A stretch of 64,000 bases of DNA from Clostridia bacterium (GTDB lineage Bacteria > Bacillota > Clostridia > RGIG6154), in the NCBI GenBank assembly GCA_017409875.1, contig JAFQRW010000014.1, positions 1 to 64,000 on the forward strand, in the 5' to 3' direction. Shown one piece after another: positions 1 to 10,668 of the stretch. The notes beneath the pieces were generated by a model. That model had not been told where the DNA came from and searched no databases. It saw only the letters and a program-made list of their open reading frames with translations. Position 1 is the stretch's first letter. The number at the start of each line of letters is the position of its first letter. Both the position numbers and the translations under genes were made by a program.

Positions 1-174
1 CAGCTTTCTACAGTTGTAAGTGAGTATAAAGAACTACAAAACGGCACTACAATTGACCTCGAAGGAAAAACCAAGGAATTTGAAGAAAAATTAAAAACAG
101 CAGGTAAAGATGAACTTATGGAATACGCACAAAAAGTTATTGACGAATACTTTGCAAAAAAAGATGCGAAATAA
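1..174 (+). CDS. C-terminal end of a probable sugar-binding lipoprotein (ABC solute-binding protein), partial
   Basis: An open frame enters from the left edge and ends in TAA, giving 57 residues. The tail (EKLKTAGKDELMEYAQKVID) resembles the C-terminal helices of family 1 extracellular solute-binding proteins of the LplA/LipO type, which commonly end in YxxKLxxAGxxEV-like helices. Those proteins capture oligosaccharides outside the membrane and pass them to LplB/YtcP-type permeases. The neighbouring secreted glycan-processing genes fit this role. Only the last helices are visible, so the assignment is tentative. Confidence 0.5.
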   Translation, partial: QLSTVVSEYKELQNGTTIDLEGKTKEFEEKLKTAGKDELMEYAQKVIDEYFAKKDAK

Positions 175-511
175 TTAAATAGCTAATTTTAACAAAAGAC
201 AGCCTTTCTTATGGGCGCGGCTTAATTAGGTCGCGCCCGTGGGAGGCTTATTGTGCCCTTTACATATTAAAATATTAAATAGGTAGAAAGTGGCTAAAAA
301 CACAAAAAATACATGTTAATTTATTTTGTAGACATCAGGAGCTGACTTTTTAAACACAGCGTTTGCAGAATAATTTAAAACCGGCTCTTTGTGCAAAGAT
401 TATTTTGTAAGCGCACATTAAGCAGAAGACTACAGCAGCAAATGCTGTTTATATAAATAACAAAAAGAAACAAATTTTATTTACACAATTTTGAAAGGGG
501 GACAAATATCA
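175..511. other. Non-coding stretch between the binding-protein tail and the surface-protein operon
   Basis: This 337-nt gap holds a strong hairpin (201-248) just after the first gene. AT-rich sequence with smaller dyads follows, for example GTGC/GCAC around 390-416 and CAGCA/TGCTG around 433-447. No known riboswitch consensus and no convincing -35/-10 pair was recognised. It should contain the promoter and 5' leader of the large surface operon, but that promoter is not identifiable here. Confidence 0.5.
201..248 (+). terminator. Hairpin after the binding-protein gene, probable terminator
   Basis: A GC-rich inner stem (GGGCGCG at 213-219 with CGCGCCC at 232-238) sits inside an outer AGCCT/AGGCT pairing (201-205/244-248). 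There is no long T-run after it, so it could be a processing or stabilising structure instead of an intrinsic terminator. Confidence 0.5.
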
Positions 512-3500
512 ATGAAAAATTTTAAGAAATTGATATCTGTTATACTCGCAGTAATGATGATTATGTCAGTTATGCCGGTTGGCGCAACAGAATCAGCTGG
601 CGGCGCTGGTGGTGAAGGCGGCGCTGGTGGTGGCGGCACAGGTGGCAGCGTATCTTTAATCCCAACAGGTGCTATTAAGCTTTTTGAAGAAACTTTTGAT
701 TCAGGCTACACATTAGATGAAAACTGGATTGCTGATGCAAACAAGACTACAGATATTTCTGTTTCTGGTGCTACAAGCTACACAGTTAACGATCATACAT
801 GGGATATTCAGGTGTATGGTACACCTACCGACGATTTTGTCGGCGTTGAATCTGTGGAAAGACTTGCTGAAGAAGGAATTACATTAGGCGGCAGCTTTAC
901 AGGCAACGCTCTTCGTTTGTACAATACCAGAGGTGCTGAGGGGCTCAACAAAAAGGTAATTGCATATAGAAGAAACTTTGATAAGCTTAATGGTATTTCA
1001 TTAGCAGAAGGAGAATATGCAGGTAAACTTCTTGTTTACGAGATGGATATTATGGGATATCCTCATACTGAGGGCAATGCATTTCCAGGTGATATGATAT
1101 ATGCACCTAACATCTCTTTCGACAAAGCTCCAATTTATAGCTGGGGTACTTACTACTCCATTTTATTTAGAGGGGACGAAACGCTTCAAGTTACAGAGGC
1201 TAATTATAATAACTCACCAGGTAAGTGGAATAACTCTTTCTGGAAAACACAGGTAAATACAAACTCTTCTAAGAAATATAATAGCCCAAGAAAGCTAAGA
1301 ATTGTTTTTGATGGAACATCAGAAAAAGACCATATAAGAATTTATACAGATGATGAACTCTTAAAGACAACATTTAGTAGCACTGAGGTGCCTGATCATC
1401 CAAGAAAAGGACAGACACTCTATGACTTTGCAGGTTATGCATATAAAGGTATAGGAAATGAAACTGCAAATCTTACACATTATGGTATATGGGGTACTTC
1501 AGCAGGCACAGACCTTTATATTGATAACTTTACAGCATACCTTATAGATCCGTTTGTTGTCGAAAATGTTGAAGGTGCAAGTACTGTATTCAGCACGGAT
1601 AATGATGCTGTTACCTACACATTCTCAACACCTGTTAACCCAGCAACAGTAGATGGTAACATTACTTTAACTGATGCTGAAGGTAATTTAGTTACTGGCG
1701 GTATAGATTCTGCTATACTTTCAAACGACGGTTACACATTAACAGTTAAGCTTTCTGAAGACCTTCTAGGTTTAACTAAGTACACTGTTAACATTGGATT
1801 AGGACTTAGTGATATTTACGGCAACTGTATTTCACCTGAGTATTCTTGGTATGATACATATACTCCGGCGGCAAATTCAGGCGTTACAGATAATGGTGAC
1901 GGAACTGTTACAGTTACTTCAACAAGGAAAACACAACAGGTAGACTGCTATTTGAAAGACGCTTACAAGATGAGCACAGCAGTTGATGTTACAATAGCTA
2001 AGGGTGTATTTGATGCCGGAACGCCTGTCACAAATTACGATATCGGCGATGAACAGGAAGTTGAATTGAAGTTTAACTATCCTTTGGCAGAAGTTGATCT
2101 TACAGACGTATTTAAAGTTGTAGATGAAAACGGAGACACCGTAACAGGTAATCTTAATGCAACCTTTGGTGAAACACAAGATATTATTAAGGTTCAGCTT
2201 TCAGGACTTAACCTCGGCGATGGCAAGCATACAATAACAAACAAGCCAAACACATTGCCTACTGTTGCAAATGCAAATTTATATGCAAAAGTCAGATATA
2301 CATTTGACACAATAGATTATGATGTGAGCTGGTCAGAAGAAAGCGGCATCCAGTATATTGAAGGAACAGATAAAGAACTCAAACTTACACTTACAACTCC
2401 TACAGTTTTAGATCAGACAAATATCGATACAGCATTTAAAATTAAAGACGTTTCAGGTGAGCTTGCAAGCGGACTTGTAGCTGACATAGATGCTACAGGT
2501 AAAGTTATCACACTTCAGCTTTCAGGTCTTAATTTAGAAGTTGGTAAATATTACATCAGCACCACTTCTGCACTTAAAGACAGAAGAGGAAGAACTCTTA
2601 ATACTTCATATATGATAAGATCTGTTACAGAAATTTCAAATCAAATACTCCTTTTTGAAGAAGATTTTGAAACAGGTTATGAGACTGATCAGAACTGGGT
2701 TACAGCAGATGCAACTGATGCAGCATATCAGATGTCGGCTTCAGAAGGCGGCACATGGACCATTAGTTATGCAAAGAGCGGTCGTACATATACCGAAAGC
2801 AATCCGAACCCTAACGTAATCCAGATTGTAGACGGCACAAACAAAGTGGACAGAGATGGACAGTTAGTTGGCTTCGACGGAAATGTTTTACAGATTACAG
2901 GCGGCACATCAACTTCAGATACTTCTTTATCAATTCGCCGTGATGTTCCGGGTGGCAGTATCGACTTTAACGACCCTGAATCCCCTTATTACAAAAAGCA
3001 GCTTATATATGAATTTGATTTCTTCATAGAAAAAGGTGGCACAGAAACCACTTTTATGGGATATAACCAAAGCAAAATTTATACACTATCCGGCAGAACT
3101 TCTTATTTCTCAAATAGTACATATGCAGGAGAATCAAGTTCGGATGTTTCGAAAAACTGGTGGGCAAGGGCTACTATTTCTACTACTAAAAAGCACCACG
3201 TTAAGGTTATAGTGGATCCATCAGGAGCTGTTGACAGTACAAGATATTTCCTTGACGGCAAGGTTGTTACCGCAGAGCATGAGCTTGCAGTAGACGATAC
3301 ATATTCTAACTTTGGCAGAATTACCAAAGACTTTGTCGGCACTGGATACACAGGACAGGCATCAAGCCCTCTTGATGCGTTTGAGGGCATAACAACAAGG
3401 TGCTTTACAGAAATAGCAGGAGGCACATCAACATACTACATAGATAATCTTAAAGCTTATCTTGTAGAAGCTATTGAATGCACTGGATTTGAAGTTGATG

Positions 3501-6358
3501 CTGATAACTTAGTTGATGATTTCAACCCGAGTAAAGGCGTAACACTTAAATTCAGTGATAAAGTAGACAAAGACGAGCTTAAAGCAAATCTTGTTGTAAA
3601 AGATAATAGCGGCACTGCATTTAACAATGCAATAAGATTTGTTGGTGTTTCAGAAGATGGCACATCAGCATTAGTAAAATTTGACTTTACCAAGCTTGAA
3701 GCAAATACTCATTATACAGTTTCCATAGGCGAAGATTTCTATAGTAAAGAAGGCGCTATTTTTGCAAACCAGTTCAAAGGCGTAATTGAAGTGTTTGGCT
3801 TTACTACCTGTGATAAAATTAACGCTACAGTTGTACCAAGCATTATTACAGACTATGATAAGGGTGTACACAAAACTGTTACCATTACTCTTACAAATCC
3901 TTTAAGAGATGGCGTTGATCCTAATGCTGCATTTGTTGTTACAGACGCTAATGAAGATGTAGTTACAGGTCTTTCAGCTACAATTTCTGAAGACAGAAAA
4001 ACAATCACACTTCAGCTTTCAGGACTTGAGCTTGGCGACGGACAGCACTACATCAGTTCAAAAGATGAAGTCTTTGCGGACGAAGAAGGCACTACCGTTA
4101 TCGGCATTGTTGTTAAGACAGTAGACTTTAAGCTTGACAAGGTTAATCCTGTATCAGGCACAATTAAAGATTATGTAGAAGGTACAGAAGAGAAAATTAA
4201 GCTTGTTCTCACAACTACAACCACACTTGCAGCAGATGATATTGCTACAGGTTTTGAAGTTGTGGACAAAAACGGAAAGAGCGTAAAAGACGGCCTCATT
4301 GCTACACTCTTCGCCGACAACAAAACAATTGAACTTGACCTTTCAGATTTAAATGTTGGTATCGGAGAACATACAATTAAATCTACCGATAAATTAGTTG
4401 ACGCAAGAGGCAGACAGCTTGCACTTGATTACAAATTTACTGTTTTACCTTTCACAGCAAGTTATGATGCAGAAGTTACAGGATATGAACCTGGTACAGA
4501 TAAGACTGTTGAAATCAGCCTTACATATCCTTTAAATGATGCTACAATCAGCAGCATTAACAACAGCTTTATTGTTAAGAACGAGAACGAACAAAAAGTA
4601 ACCGGACTTAAGGCAACAATGTCCGAAGATAAGAAAGTTATTAAACTTGCGCTTAAAGACCTTGATATTACCGGTGGAACATATACTATTACATCAAAAG
4701 CAGGCGCACTTGTGGATATTAAGGGTGAAACACTGGCAGAAAATATCAGCTTTAAACTTATTACAGCATCAGCTGGAGGAAGCATTGGCGGTAATACAAG
4801 CGGTCAGGCACCTGGCACAGGTTCTGAAAGTCATCCGGATTTTTCAGAGAAAAAATTAGTGGATGAGAGCTTTGATAGCTACAATGAAATCATGGGTATA
4901 GACTGGATGTCAAATGCAGAAGTTATTCCTAATAAATTCCAGTTGTCAATTGTAGGCGAAAGATTTAGCGACGCTTCTGTTTCTATTGAAGAAGACCCTG
5001 CAAATCCCGGAAGTGGAAATATGGTTCTTAAAAACGTTTCAGGTTTTTATGGAATGACAGGTAATGTGCTTGCACAGGCTGTTTCAGCCCCTGCGAACTA
5101 CCACGTAGTTCAGAGAAATCTTGAGGACGGTTCAAAAGAAACTATCCCAGTAGATGAACATACTATTGTTCGTGTAAGCACAAAAGTATATATTCCGCAG
5201 GAATCAGTAGATAACATACCTGCTACAAACAGTGACGCAAGAACAGCTAACTACATTTTTGCAGCAACAGGAGGTGCAGATTATACTCCAATTACACCAG
5301 CGAACTTTGCAAAAACAACCGCTTCTGCTTTATTCCATTCACAGATTCCAGCTGCTGACAGCGCTGATCAAAGCAATCCGAAAAATCAGATAATTAAGCG
5401 TGTGCTTACAGCAGATTCATGGCACACCATAGAATTTATATTTGGTGTTAATCCAGGAAAAGACACAACAAAAAACGACAGGACTTTTGCTTCATATGAA
5501 GTTTTAATTGACGGTACGAGCGTAGACAACGAGGTTGGTAAGTACTTTGCTGCAACATATTCAACAATCGGCGGTATGGTATCTAAGATTATTGCAACAT
5601 CTGCTGGAAGAGGACCTGTTACAGTTTACTACGATGATTGGAAAATTACTCAGGAAACAAGATTTGCAACACATGTAAACATTTCTGACACAAAAGTAAA
5701 AGAAGATGCTGAAATTAAACTTACTTTTACAAAAGACTTAGATAGCGCATCAATGCAGCTTATCAAAGACCAAGGCCTTGCTACACTCACAGACGAAAAA
5801 GGAAACAAGGTTGAAGCTACAATTACTTACAGCGGAAACAATAAGATTACAATCACACCTACATACGGTCTTAAGTATCAGACCAAGTATGTTGTTCAAA
5901 TCGCTTCAGAAGCTAATGTTAATGGTGCTAAATACGCTATTAAAGCGGCAGACGGCGAAGCATTTGGAGGACTTACATATGCATTTGAAACTGCAAAAGC
6001 ACTTTCAACACACATTGATACAGATGCAAGTACCAGTTTCTATTATGACGAAAATGGTGAAGATGCTGAGTACTTAGCTGATGCAACATCATTTACTTAT
6101 AATATGCAGCTTTCAGGACAGGTACCTGAGAATGGTATAATTGCTGCAGTTGCAACCTTTGATGGAAAAGATGAACTCCTGGGTATTAAGTACGAAACAA
6201 TATTACAGAGCGATGTGCAGCCGAAGAATTTTGCATTATCTTCTCCAAAAGGTACAAAGAGCTTCAGAATGTACATTTGGGAAAGAATTCCAGATGGAAA
6301 TGGCGGATTCAAGATGGGAAGACTTATGCAGCTTCCTGATGAAATAACAAGCAGATAA
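512..6358 (+). CDS. Giant secreted modular protein: three concanavalin-like modules and multiple Ig-like repeats
   Basis: This is a 1948-residue exported protein. The ATG at 512 follows AAAGGGGG by about 10 nt; the in-frame TTG at 491 lies before that site and was not used. A signal peptide (about 1-27) leads into a glycine-rich stretch (about 30-48). Three jelly-roll-like segments begin with a DSF/DFE-type strand and end in D-N/D-hydrophobic strands, at about residues 57-345, 714-985 and 1451-1712. Between them are Big_5-like units and five roughly 105-residue Ig-like repeats (nt about 2010-2315, 2320-2640, 3810-4125, 4129-4453, 4456-4770) sharing a KxITLQLSGLxLGxG core. The last 80 residues match a small domain found in two other proteins here. 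No SLH, sortase motif or catalytic domain was recognised. A glycan-binding or scaffold role is inferred. Confidence 0.8.
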   Translation: MKNFKKLISVILAVMMIMSVMPVGATESAGGAGGEGGAGGGGTGGSVSLIPTGAIKLFEETFDSGYTLDENWIADANKTTDISVSGATSYTVNDHTWDIQVYGTPTDDFVGVESVERLAEEGITLGGSFTGNALRLYNTRGAEGLNKKVIAYRRNFDKLNGISLAEGEYAGKLLVYEMDIMGYPHTEGNAFPGDMIYAPNISFDKAPIYSWGTYYSILFRGDETLQVTEANYNNSPGKWNNSFWKTQVNTNSSKKYNSPRKLRIVFDGTSEKDHIRIYTDDELLKTTFSSTEVPDHPRKGQTLYDFAGYAYKGIGNETANLTHYGIWGTSAGTDLYIDNFTAYLIDPFVVENVEGASTVFSTDNDAVTYTFSTPVNPATVDGNITLTDAEGNLVTGGIDSAILSNDGYTLTVKLSEDLLGLTKYTVNIGLGLSDIYGNCISPEYSWYDTYTPAANSGVTDNGDGTVTVTSTRKTQQVDCYLKDAYKMSTAVDVTIAKGVFDAGTPVTNYDIGDEQEVELKFNYPLAEVDLTDVFKVVDENGDTVTGNLNATFGETQDIIKVQLSGLNLGDGKHTITNKPNTLPTVANANLYAKVRYTFDTIDYDVSWSEESGIQYIEGTDKELKLTLTTPTVLDQTNIDTAFKIKDVSGELASGLVADIDATGKVITLQLSGLNLEVGKYYISTTSALKDRRGRTLNTSYMIRSVTEISNQILLFEEDFETGYETDQNWVTADATDAAYQMSASEGGTWTISYAKSGRTYTESNPNPNVIQIVDGTNKVDRDGQLVGFDGNVLQITGGTSTSDTSLSIRRDVPGGSIDFNDPESPYYKKQLIYEFDFFIEKGGTETTFMGYNQSKIYTLSGRTSYFSNSTYAGESSSDVSKNWWARATISTTKKHHVKVIVDPSGAVDSTRYFLDGKVVTAEHELAVDDTYSNFGRITKDFVGTGYTGQASSPLDAFEGITTRCFTEIAGGTSTYYIDNLKAYLVEAIECTGFEVDADNLVDDFNPSKGVTLKFSDKVDKDELKANLVVKDNSGTAFNNAIRFVGVSEDGTSALVKFDFTKLEANTHYTVSIGEDFYSKEGAIFANQFKGVIEVFGFTTCDKINATVVPSIITDYDKGVHKTVTITLTNPLRDGVDPNAAFVVTDANEDVVTGLSATISEDRKTITLQLSGLELGDGQHYISSKDEVFADEEGTTVIGIVVKTVDFKLDKVNPVSGTIKDYVEGTEEKIKLVLTTTTTLAADDIATGFEVVDKNGKSVKDGLIATLFADNKTIELDLSDLNVGIGEHTIKSTDKLVDARGRQLALDYKFTVLPFTASYDAEVTGYEPGTDKTVEISLTYPLNDATISSINNSFIVKNENEQKVTGLKATMSEDKKVIKLALKDLDITGGTYTITSKAGALVDIKGETLAENISFKLITASAGGSIGGNTSGQAPGTGSESHPDFSEKKLVDESFDSYNEIMGIDWMSNAEVIPNKFQLSIVGERFSDASVSIEEDPANPGSGNMVLKNVSGFYGMTGNVLAQAVSAPANYHVVQRNLEDGSKETIPVDEHTIVRVSTKVYIPQESVDNIPATNSDARTANYIFAATGGADYTPITPANFAKTTASALFHSQIPAADSADQSNPKNQIIKRVLTADSWHTIEFIFGVNPGKDTTKNDRTFASYEVLIDGTSVDNEVGKYFAATYSTIGGMVSKIIATSAGRGPVTVYYDDWKITQETRFATHVNISDTKVKEDAEIKLTFTKDLDSASMQLIKDQGLATLTDEKGNKVEATITYSGNNKITITPTYGLKYQTKYVVQIASEANVNGAKYAIKAADGEAFGGLTYAFETAKALSTHIDTDASTSFYYDENGEDAEYLADATSFTYNMQLSGQVPENGIIAAVATFDGKDELLGIKYETILQSDVQPKNFALSSPKGTKSFRMYIWERIPDGNGGFKMGRLMQLPDEITSR

Positions 6359-6375
6359 TTAGGGAGGAAATAAGC

Positions 6376-7878
6376 ATGAAAAAAGCACTTACATTATTAC
6401 TGACACTTTGTTTAATTGTGTCAGTATGTGCGCTTCCCGTATCAGCAGCAAGTATATCATTCAATTCAACTAACATTGAAGTAGTAAATGCTGCTCAGGG
6501 AACAATTAAAGTATCGGGCGTTTTAGCAAATGATACTCCTACAGAAAACAGATATGTTACAGTTATAGGACTTCCCAGCGGAATTACCGAATATGACGGT
6601 AATACTTTAGCTATGTCAACTGCTATAGTTGATTTACAAGGAAACTTTTCGGCTACTTTTGCTTTTAACCAGCCTTCAGGCACTTATGATTTTTATGTGT
6701 TGTATGAAGGCGTGCCATTCGGCCCTGCAATCTACAACTTACAGAGTAAAGCAAGTATAGCAGCAGTTATCAGAAATATTGCTAATGGTACTACAGCAAA
6801 AGATAATATTATTTCAACAATTCAAAACACCGCAGGAATCGGCATTGATTTAAGCAGATTCCCTGTGGGGTTTGAAAGAAACCTTTATGTTCACAGACTT
6901 GATGCAAGCAGAACAGAAATTGTTGGTGCTACAGATGTAGAAATCATTGAAAGCTTCTATGCTCTTACAAATAAAGCTGAAGCAGAAGCTACATTTGTTA
7001 AAGCGTTTAACAATACTACTGACGTAACAAGCTATGTAACATTAATGAAGGCAAATGCTACGCATTTAAGAGGTGTAAGCTTTACTGCTTATGATAGCCT
7101 TGGAAGTGCAGGCAAAATATATGTACAAAATAGTTTTGTTGGAAGAACATTTAATAACGGAGACGAAATTAAAGCAGCATTTGATACAGCTGTTGCAAAC
7201 GCACCCGCTGATACAGGCGCAGGCCTCGGCGGCCCGGGCGGCGGCGGTGCCGGTGGTGGCGGAGCTATCGTTCCTGAAGATAATGACAGAGAGTGGTCAG
7301 GCGAAATGGAAGATAACTCAAACAACACCACTTCTACAACATTTGTTGATTTAGGCAGCGTAGCATGGGCAAGTGAAGCTATCAATGCACTCGCAGCAAA
7401 AGGTGTTGTAGCAGGCACCAGCTATGGCTATTTCGAGCCAAACGGTCTTGTTACAAGAGAACAGTTTGCAAAAATGCTTGTTCTTGCAACAGGTAAATAC
7501 AATTCTTCAGCAATAAACGAATTTACAGACATACCGGCAGGCGACTGGTCAGCTACTTATGTTGCATCTGCAAAAGCAGCAGGCTTTGTAAATGGTGTAG
7601 GCGAAGGTAAATTTGGATTCGGCAGAAGTATCACACGTGAAGATATGGCTGTTATGATTTATAACGTAATGAAATCAAATGGTGCAGTATTTGAAGAAGC
7701 AAAAACAGACTTTAATGACTATGCTCAGATCAGTGACTATGCTAAAGAAGCAGTTAGCGCTCTTGCAGCAAAAGGCATTATTAATGGTATGGGTGACAAC
7801 ACATTTGCACCAAAATCAACAGCAACACGTGCACAGGCAGCATTGCTTGTTTATGCAATTACAAAGGGGGTAGCATAA
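6376..7878 (+). CDS. SLH-domain surface protein with C-terminal triple SLH anchor
   Basis: A 500-residue exported protein starting 17 nt after the giant modular protein, with AGGGAGG ahead of the ATG. A signal peptide (1-24) precedes an Ig-like module (about 25-120) with a D-x-QGNF strand, then a helical/mixed region. A glycine-rich linker at about 277-295 (GLGGPGGGGAGGGG) leads to three SLH repeats at about 321-370, 385-440 and 445-500, with TREQFAKML, TREDMAVMI and TRAQAALLV helices. SLH triplets bind pyruvylated secondary cell-wall polymer, so the N-terminal half is displayed on the cell surface. It may serve as the wall anchor for neighbouring secreted proteins that lack SLH; that partnership is inferred. 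Confidence 0.88.
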   Translation: MKKALTLLLTLCLIVSVCALPVSAASISFNSTNIEVVNAAQGTIKVSGVLANDTPTENRYVTVIGLPSGITEYDGNTLAMSTAIVDLQGNFSATFAFNQPSGTYDFYVLYEGVPFGPAIYNLQSKASIAAVIRNIANGTTAKDNIISTIQNTAGIGIDLSRFPVGFERNLYVHRLDASRTEIVGATDVEIIESFYALTNKAEAEATFVKAFNNTTDVTSYVTLMKANATHLRGVSFTAYDSLGSAGKIYVQNSFVGRTFNNGDEIKAAFDTAVANAPADTGAGLGGPGGGGAGGGGAIVPEDNDREWSGEMEDNSNNTTSTTFVDLGSVAWASEAINALAAKGVVAGTSYGYFEPNGLVTREQFAKMLVLATGKYNSSAINEFTDIPAGDWSATYVASAKAAGFVNGVGEGKFGFGRSITREDMAVMIYNVMKSNGAVFEEAKTDFNDYAQISDYAKEAVSALAAKGIINGMGDNTFAPKSTATRAQAALLVYAITKGVA

Positions 7879-7879
7879 T

Positions 7880-10651
7880 ATGAGAAAACTTTTATGTTTC
7901 ATATTGGCATTTACCATGCTTTTCACATCAGTGGCTGCAAGTGCGGCGATGTCTTCAGATAAAATTCCTGCATTTTTGGATAAAGCAGGCATCATTGCAG
8001 AAGGCACTTATGCTGATGATACTAAAGTAATCACAAGAGGCGAATTCGCTCAGATGATTGCAAAACTTGTTAATATTGAAAACTACAAAGGCTTGTCAAC
8101 AACTCAAGTTTTTAAGGATATTCCTTTAGACAGTCCGCTTTTTGACGTTACAACACTTTTGTACCAGATGTACTTTGTTGTTGGTGACGGCAACGGATAT
8201 TTTGAGCCGGACGAGAATATCACAGCAGAAGCAGCTTGCAAAATTTTGGTTAACCTGATGGGTGACCAGTATTTTGCTACATACTACGGCGGATACATTC
8301 CTGCCGCTGCTGCAAAAGGCATTTTAAAAGGCGTAGAGCTTGATGCTAATTCAAATATCACAGTAAAAGCTGCAATGAGACTTATCTACAATACAATGAT
8401 TGCAGATATTTCAAACTCAAATATGTATGACGGTAATGCGGTAACAAACAATCCTGAAAAAGAAATGTTTATGTCAAAAAGACTTGGCATCTATATGATT
8501 GAAGGAACTGTTACTGATGATGGTATTACAGGTCTTGCAGGCGCAACACAAATTGATGACAACCAGATTAAAATCGGCCAGTATGTTTTTGATAACGAAA
8601 CAGGAATGACAGACCTTTTAGGCTATCCTGTTGAAGGTTTTTACAGGCACGATAAAGAATCAGGCAAAAATACTCTTATCTTTGCTTATGTTAATGAAAA
8701 TAAAACAAATGTATTAGAGATTAAAGACAGTGATATTGCAAGCTATGCTAATCTCAAATACGAATATTATGTAGATGCAGATCAGTATGAAACTGATGAA
8801 GCATACCTTAATGCTAATTACAGAATTATCTACAATGGTCACGTTTATTCAAGCGAAACCAAAGAAGCTTCATTTACAAAAACAACAGACCAGATGTTAA
8901 AGCCTGAGTACGGTAACCTTAAGCTTATTGATACCGACGGTGACAGCTACTACGATCTTGTTGTTGTTACAGACTATACAATCGTTGTTGTAAATTCTAT
9001 TGACATTGAAAACTATGTTGTTTACGGAGACAGTAACTACACAGATGTTGTTGTAGACTTGTCAAAAGCAAGAGGAAATGTTACAGTTACAGACGCTGAC
9101 AACTCAACTTATGTAATTGATGTTATAAATCCGGGCACAGTATTGTCAATCGCAAAATCAGCAGATGGCAAGGTTGCAAAAATCAAGTATTCAAACAAGA
9201 AGGAGACAGCAATTCTTTCTTCAACCGACGGTGATATTTATACAATAGGCGAAACAGACTACAAAGCAACAAAAATATTTAAAGCTCTCCTTGCAGCAAA
9301 CCCAAATTTGGGTGCTCTTGGGGATAATGCAGTATTCCACTTAACATATGATGACAAGATTGTATACTGTGTAGCAGAAGCAGAAGCTTCAATCAAAACA
9401 GGATATTTTATAAATCTTCATTATAAAACCGGAATGGACGACGTTCTTACATTAAGATTCTTAACAGATGGCAGTGGTATTGCTGACTTTGAAGTAGCAG
9501 ACAGAGTTATTGTTGACGGACGTCTTTACAAAAACAAAGAAACACTTGGTGACTATATCAGACCATTTAAAAAGAAACTTGTAAGATACAGAGTAAACCA
9601 GGATGGAAAAATTAACTATATTGACACACCTTATGATATTGAATTGGGCAATCCCAACTATTTGACAGAACCTGATGATACGCTCCATATTATGAAAGGA
9701 GCAAACAGCCAAGAACTTCGTTACTATGGCGGTTCACGTTCATTTGCCGGCAAATTCTTGCTTGATGGTAATACAAGGGTATTCATCATTCCGGAAAATC
9801 AGGGTGTAGAACATGCTATTGTTTCAAATTATACTCACAGCACAGTATCAAGCAGCAGTTCATTTTTGGTTACTGCTTATTCAACAAAAGCAAATAGCTT
9901 TTTTGCTGATCAGGTTATATATAGCGTTAACACAACTTATTCAAAAACTGAGAATCTCGGCAGCCCGCTTTACGGTGTTGTTACAAAAGTTACAGACGCT
10001 TTAAATGAAGAAGGTGAACCTGTTAAAAAGCTTACAATCTGTAGTGGCGACGATTATCTGGAATATCTGACAGAAAAGAGCGATACACTTATATGTAAAT
10101 GCGGATATGGACCATGTGCAACAGACCCGATTGAAGTTGGAGTGGGTGATGTTATTGCGTATTCAGTAATAAATAACATCATTCTGCAGGATGGTGCAAT
10201 CGTTTGCTATGACTACAGTGAACAAAAGTTATTAAATCCAGGTTCTACATACTTCCTTAAAACAAGACCTATGGGCGCCAAAATGCATGGATTTGACAGT
10301 TCAAAAGTTGAAACCTCAATCATTGCGTTAACAGACGGTGCGTTCTTGCTTCCGTTCTATGTTAACAGAACTGAAAACAACGCAGCAGAGTTTGTGTTTG
10401 ACTGGTGGCCGTTTTACGCATACTCAGGCATAGATTCAAGCAATATTATCGAATATCCTTCAAGCTCGCCTGTAAAGAAAGTATTTTCTATAACAGATGC
10501 ATATATCGTTAGAGTTAATGCACAGGCAGGAAGATTTGATGCCATGAGAGCAAACGACATTAAAGTTTATAATGACGGCCAGGGAATTATTGAAAAGGGC
10601 GTTGTGGTTATGAGCGGCGGAAAACCAATAATGATGGTATATTACAAATAA
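7880..10651 (+). CDS. SLH-domain surface protein with N-terminal SLH repeats and a long beta-rich body
   Basis: A 923-residue exported protein whose ATG lies 1 nt after the previous stop; its ribosome site (AAAGGGGG, 7863-7870) is inside the upstream gene, which implies translational coupling. After a signal peptide (1-22), three SLH-like units occupy about 25-75, 78-130 and 135-178 (TRGEFAQMI, NGYFEPDENITAEAA, KAAMRLIYNTM). The remaining 740 residues are beta-rich with many Tyr/Asp turns and a cysteine cluster near residue 735 (CKCGYGPC). The architecture matches the 743-residue SLH protein at 44174-46405. The body has no recognised enzymatic motif, so a structural S-layer or surface-array role is the best guess. 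Confidence 0.82.
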   Translation: MRKLLCFILAFTMLFTSVAASAAMSSDKIPAFLDKAGIIAEGTYADDTKVITRGEFAQMIAKLVNIENYKGLSTTQVFKDIPLDSPLFDVTTLLYQMYFVVGDGNGYFEPDENITAEAACKILVNLMGDQYFATYYGGYIPAAAAKGILKGVELDANSNITVKAAMRLIYNTMIADISNSNMYDGNAVTNNPEKEMFMSKRLGIYMIEGTVTDDGITGLAGATQIDDNQIKIGQYVFDNETGMTDLLGYPVEGFYRHDKESGKNTLIFAYVNENKTNVLEIKDSDIASYANLKYEYYVDADQYETDEAYLNANYRIIYNGHVYSSETKEASFTKTTDQMLKPEYGNLKLIDTDGDSYYDLVVVTDYTIVVVNSIDIENYVVYGDSNYTDVVVDLSKARGNVTVTDADNSTYVIDVINPGTVLSIAKSADGKVAKIKYSNKKETAILSSTDGDIYTIGETDYKATKIFKALLAANPNLGALGDNAVFHLTYDDKIVYCVAEAEASIKTGYFINLHYKTGMDDVLTLRFLTDGSGIADFEVADRVIVDGRLYKNKETLGDYIRPFKKKLVRYRVNQDGKINYIDTPYDIELGNPNYLTEPDDTLHIMKGANSQELRYYGGSRSFAGKFLLDGNTRVFIIPENQGVEHAIVSNYTHSTVSSSSSFLVTAYSTKANSFFADQVIYSVNTTYSKTENLGSPLYGVVTKVTDALNEEGEPVKKLTICSGDDYLEYLTEKSDTLICKCGYGPCATDPIEVGVGDVIAYSVINNIILQDGAIVCYDYSEQKLLNPGSTYFLKTRPMGAKMHGFDSSKVETSIIALTDGAFLLPFYVNRTENNAAEFVFDWWPFYAYSGIDSSNIIEYPSSSPVKKVFSITDAYIVRVNAQAGRFDAMRANDIKVYNDGQGIIEKGVVVMSGGKPIMMVYYK

Positions 10652-10668
10652 ACAAGGAGGTTGACTAA

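Noticed and set aside
7089-7418. A 109-codon - strand frame rich in Pro/Ala inside the 6376 SLH gene
   Set aside because: It is the antisense of the glycine-rich linker and SLH repeats; low-complexity composition explains the open frame.
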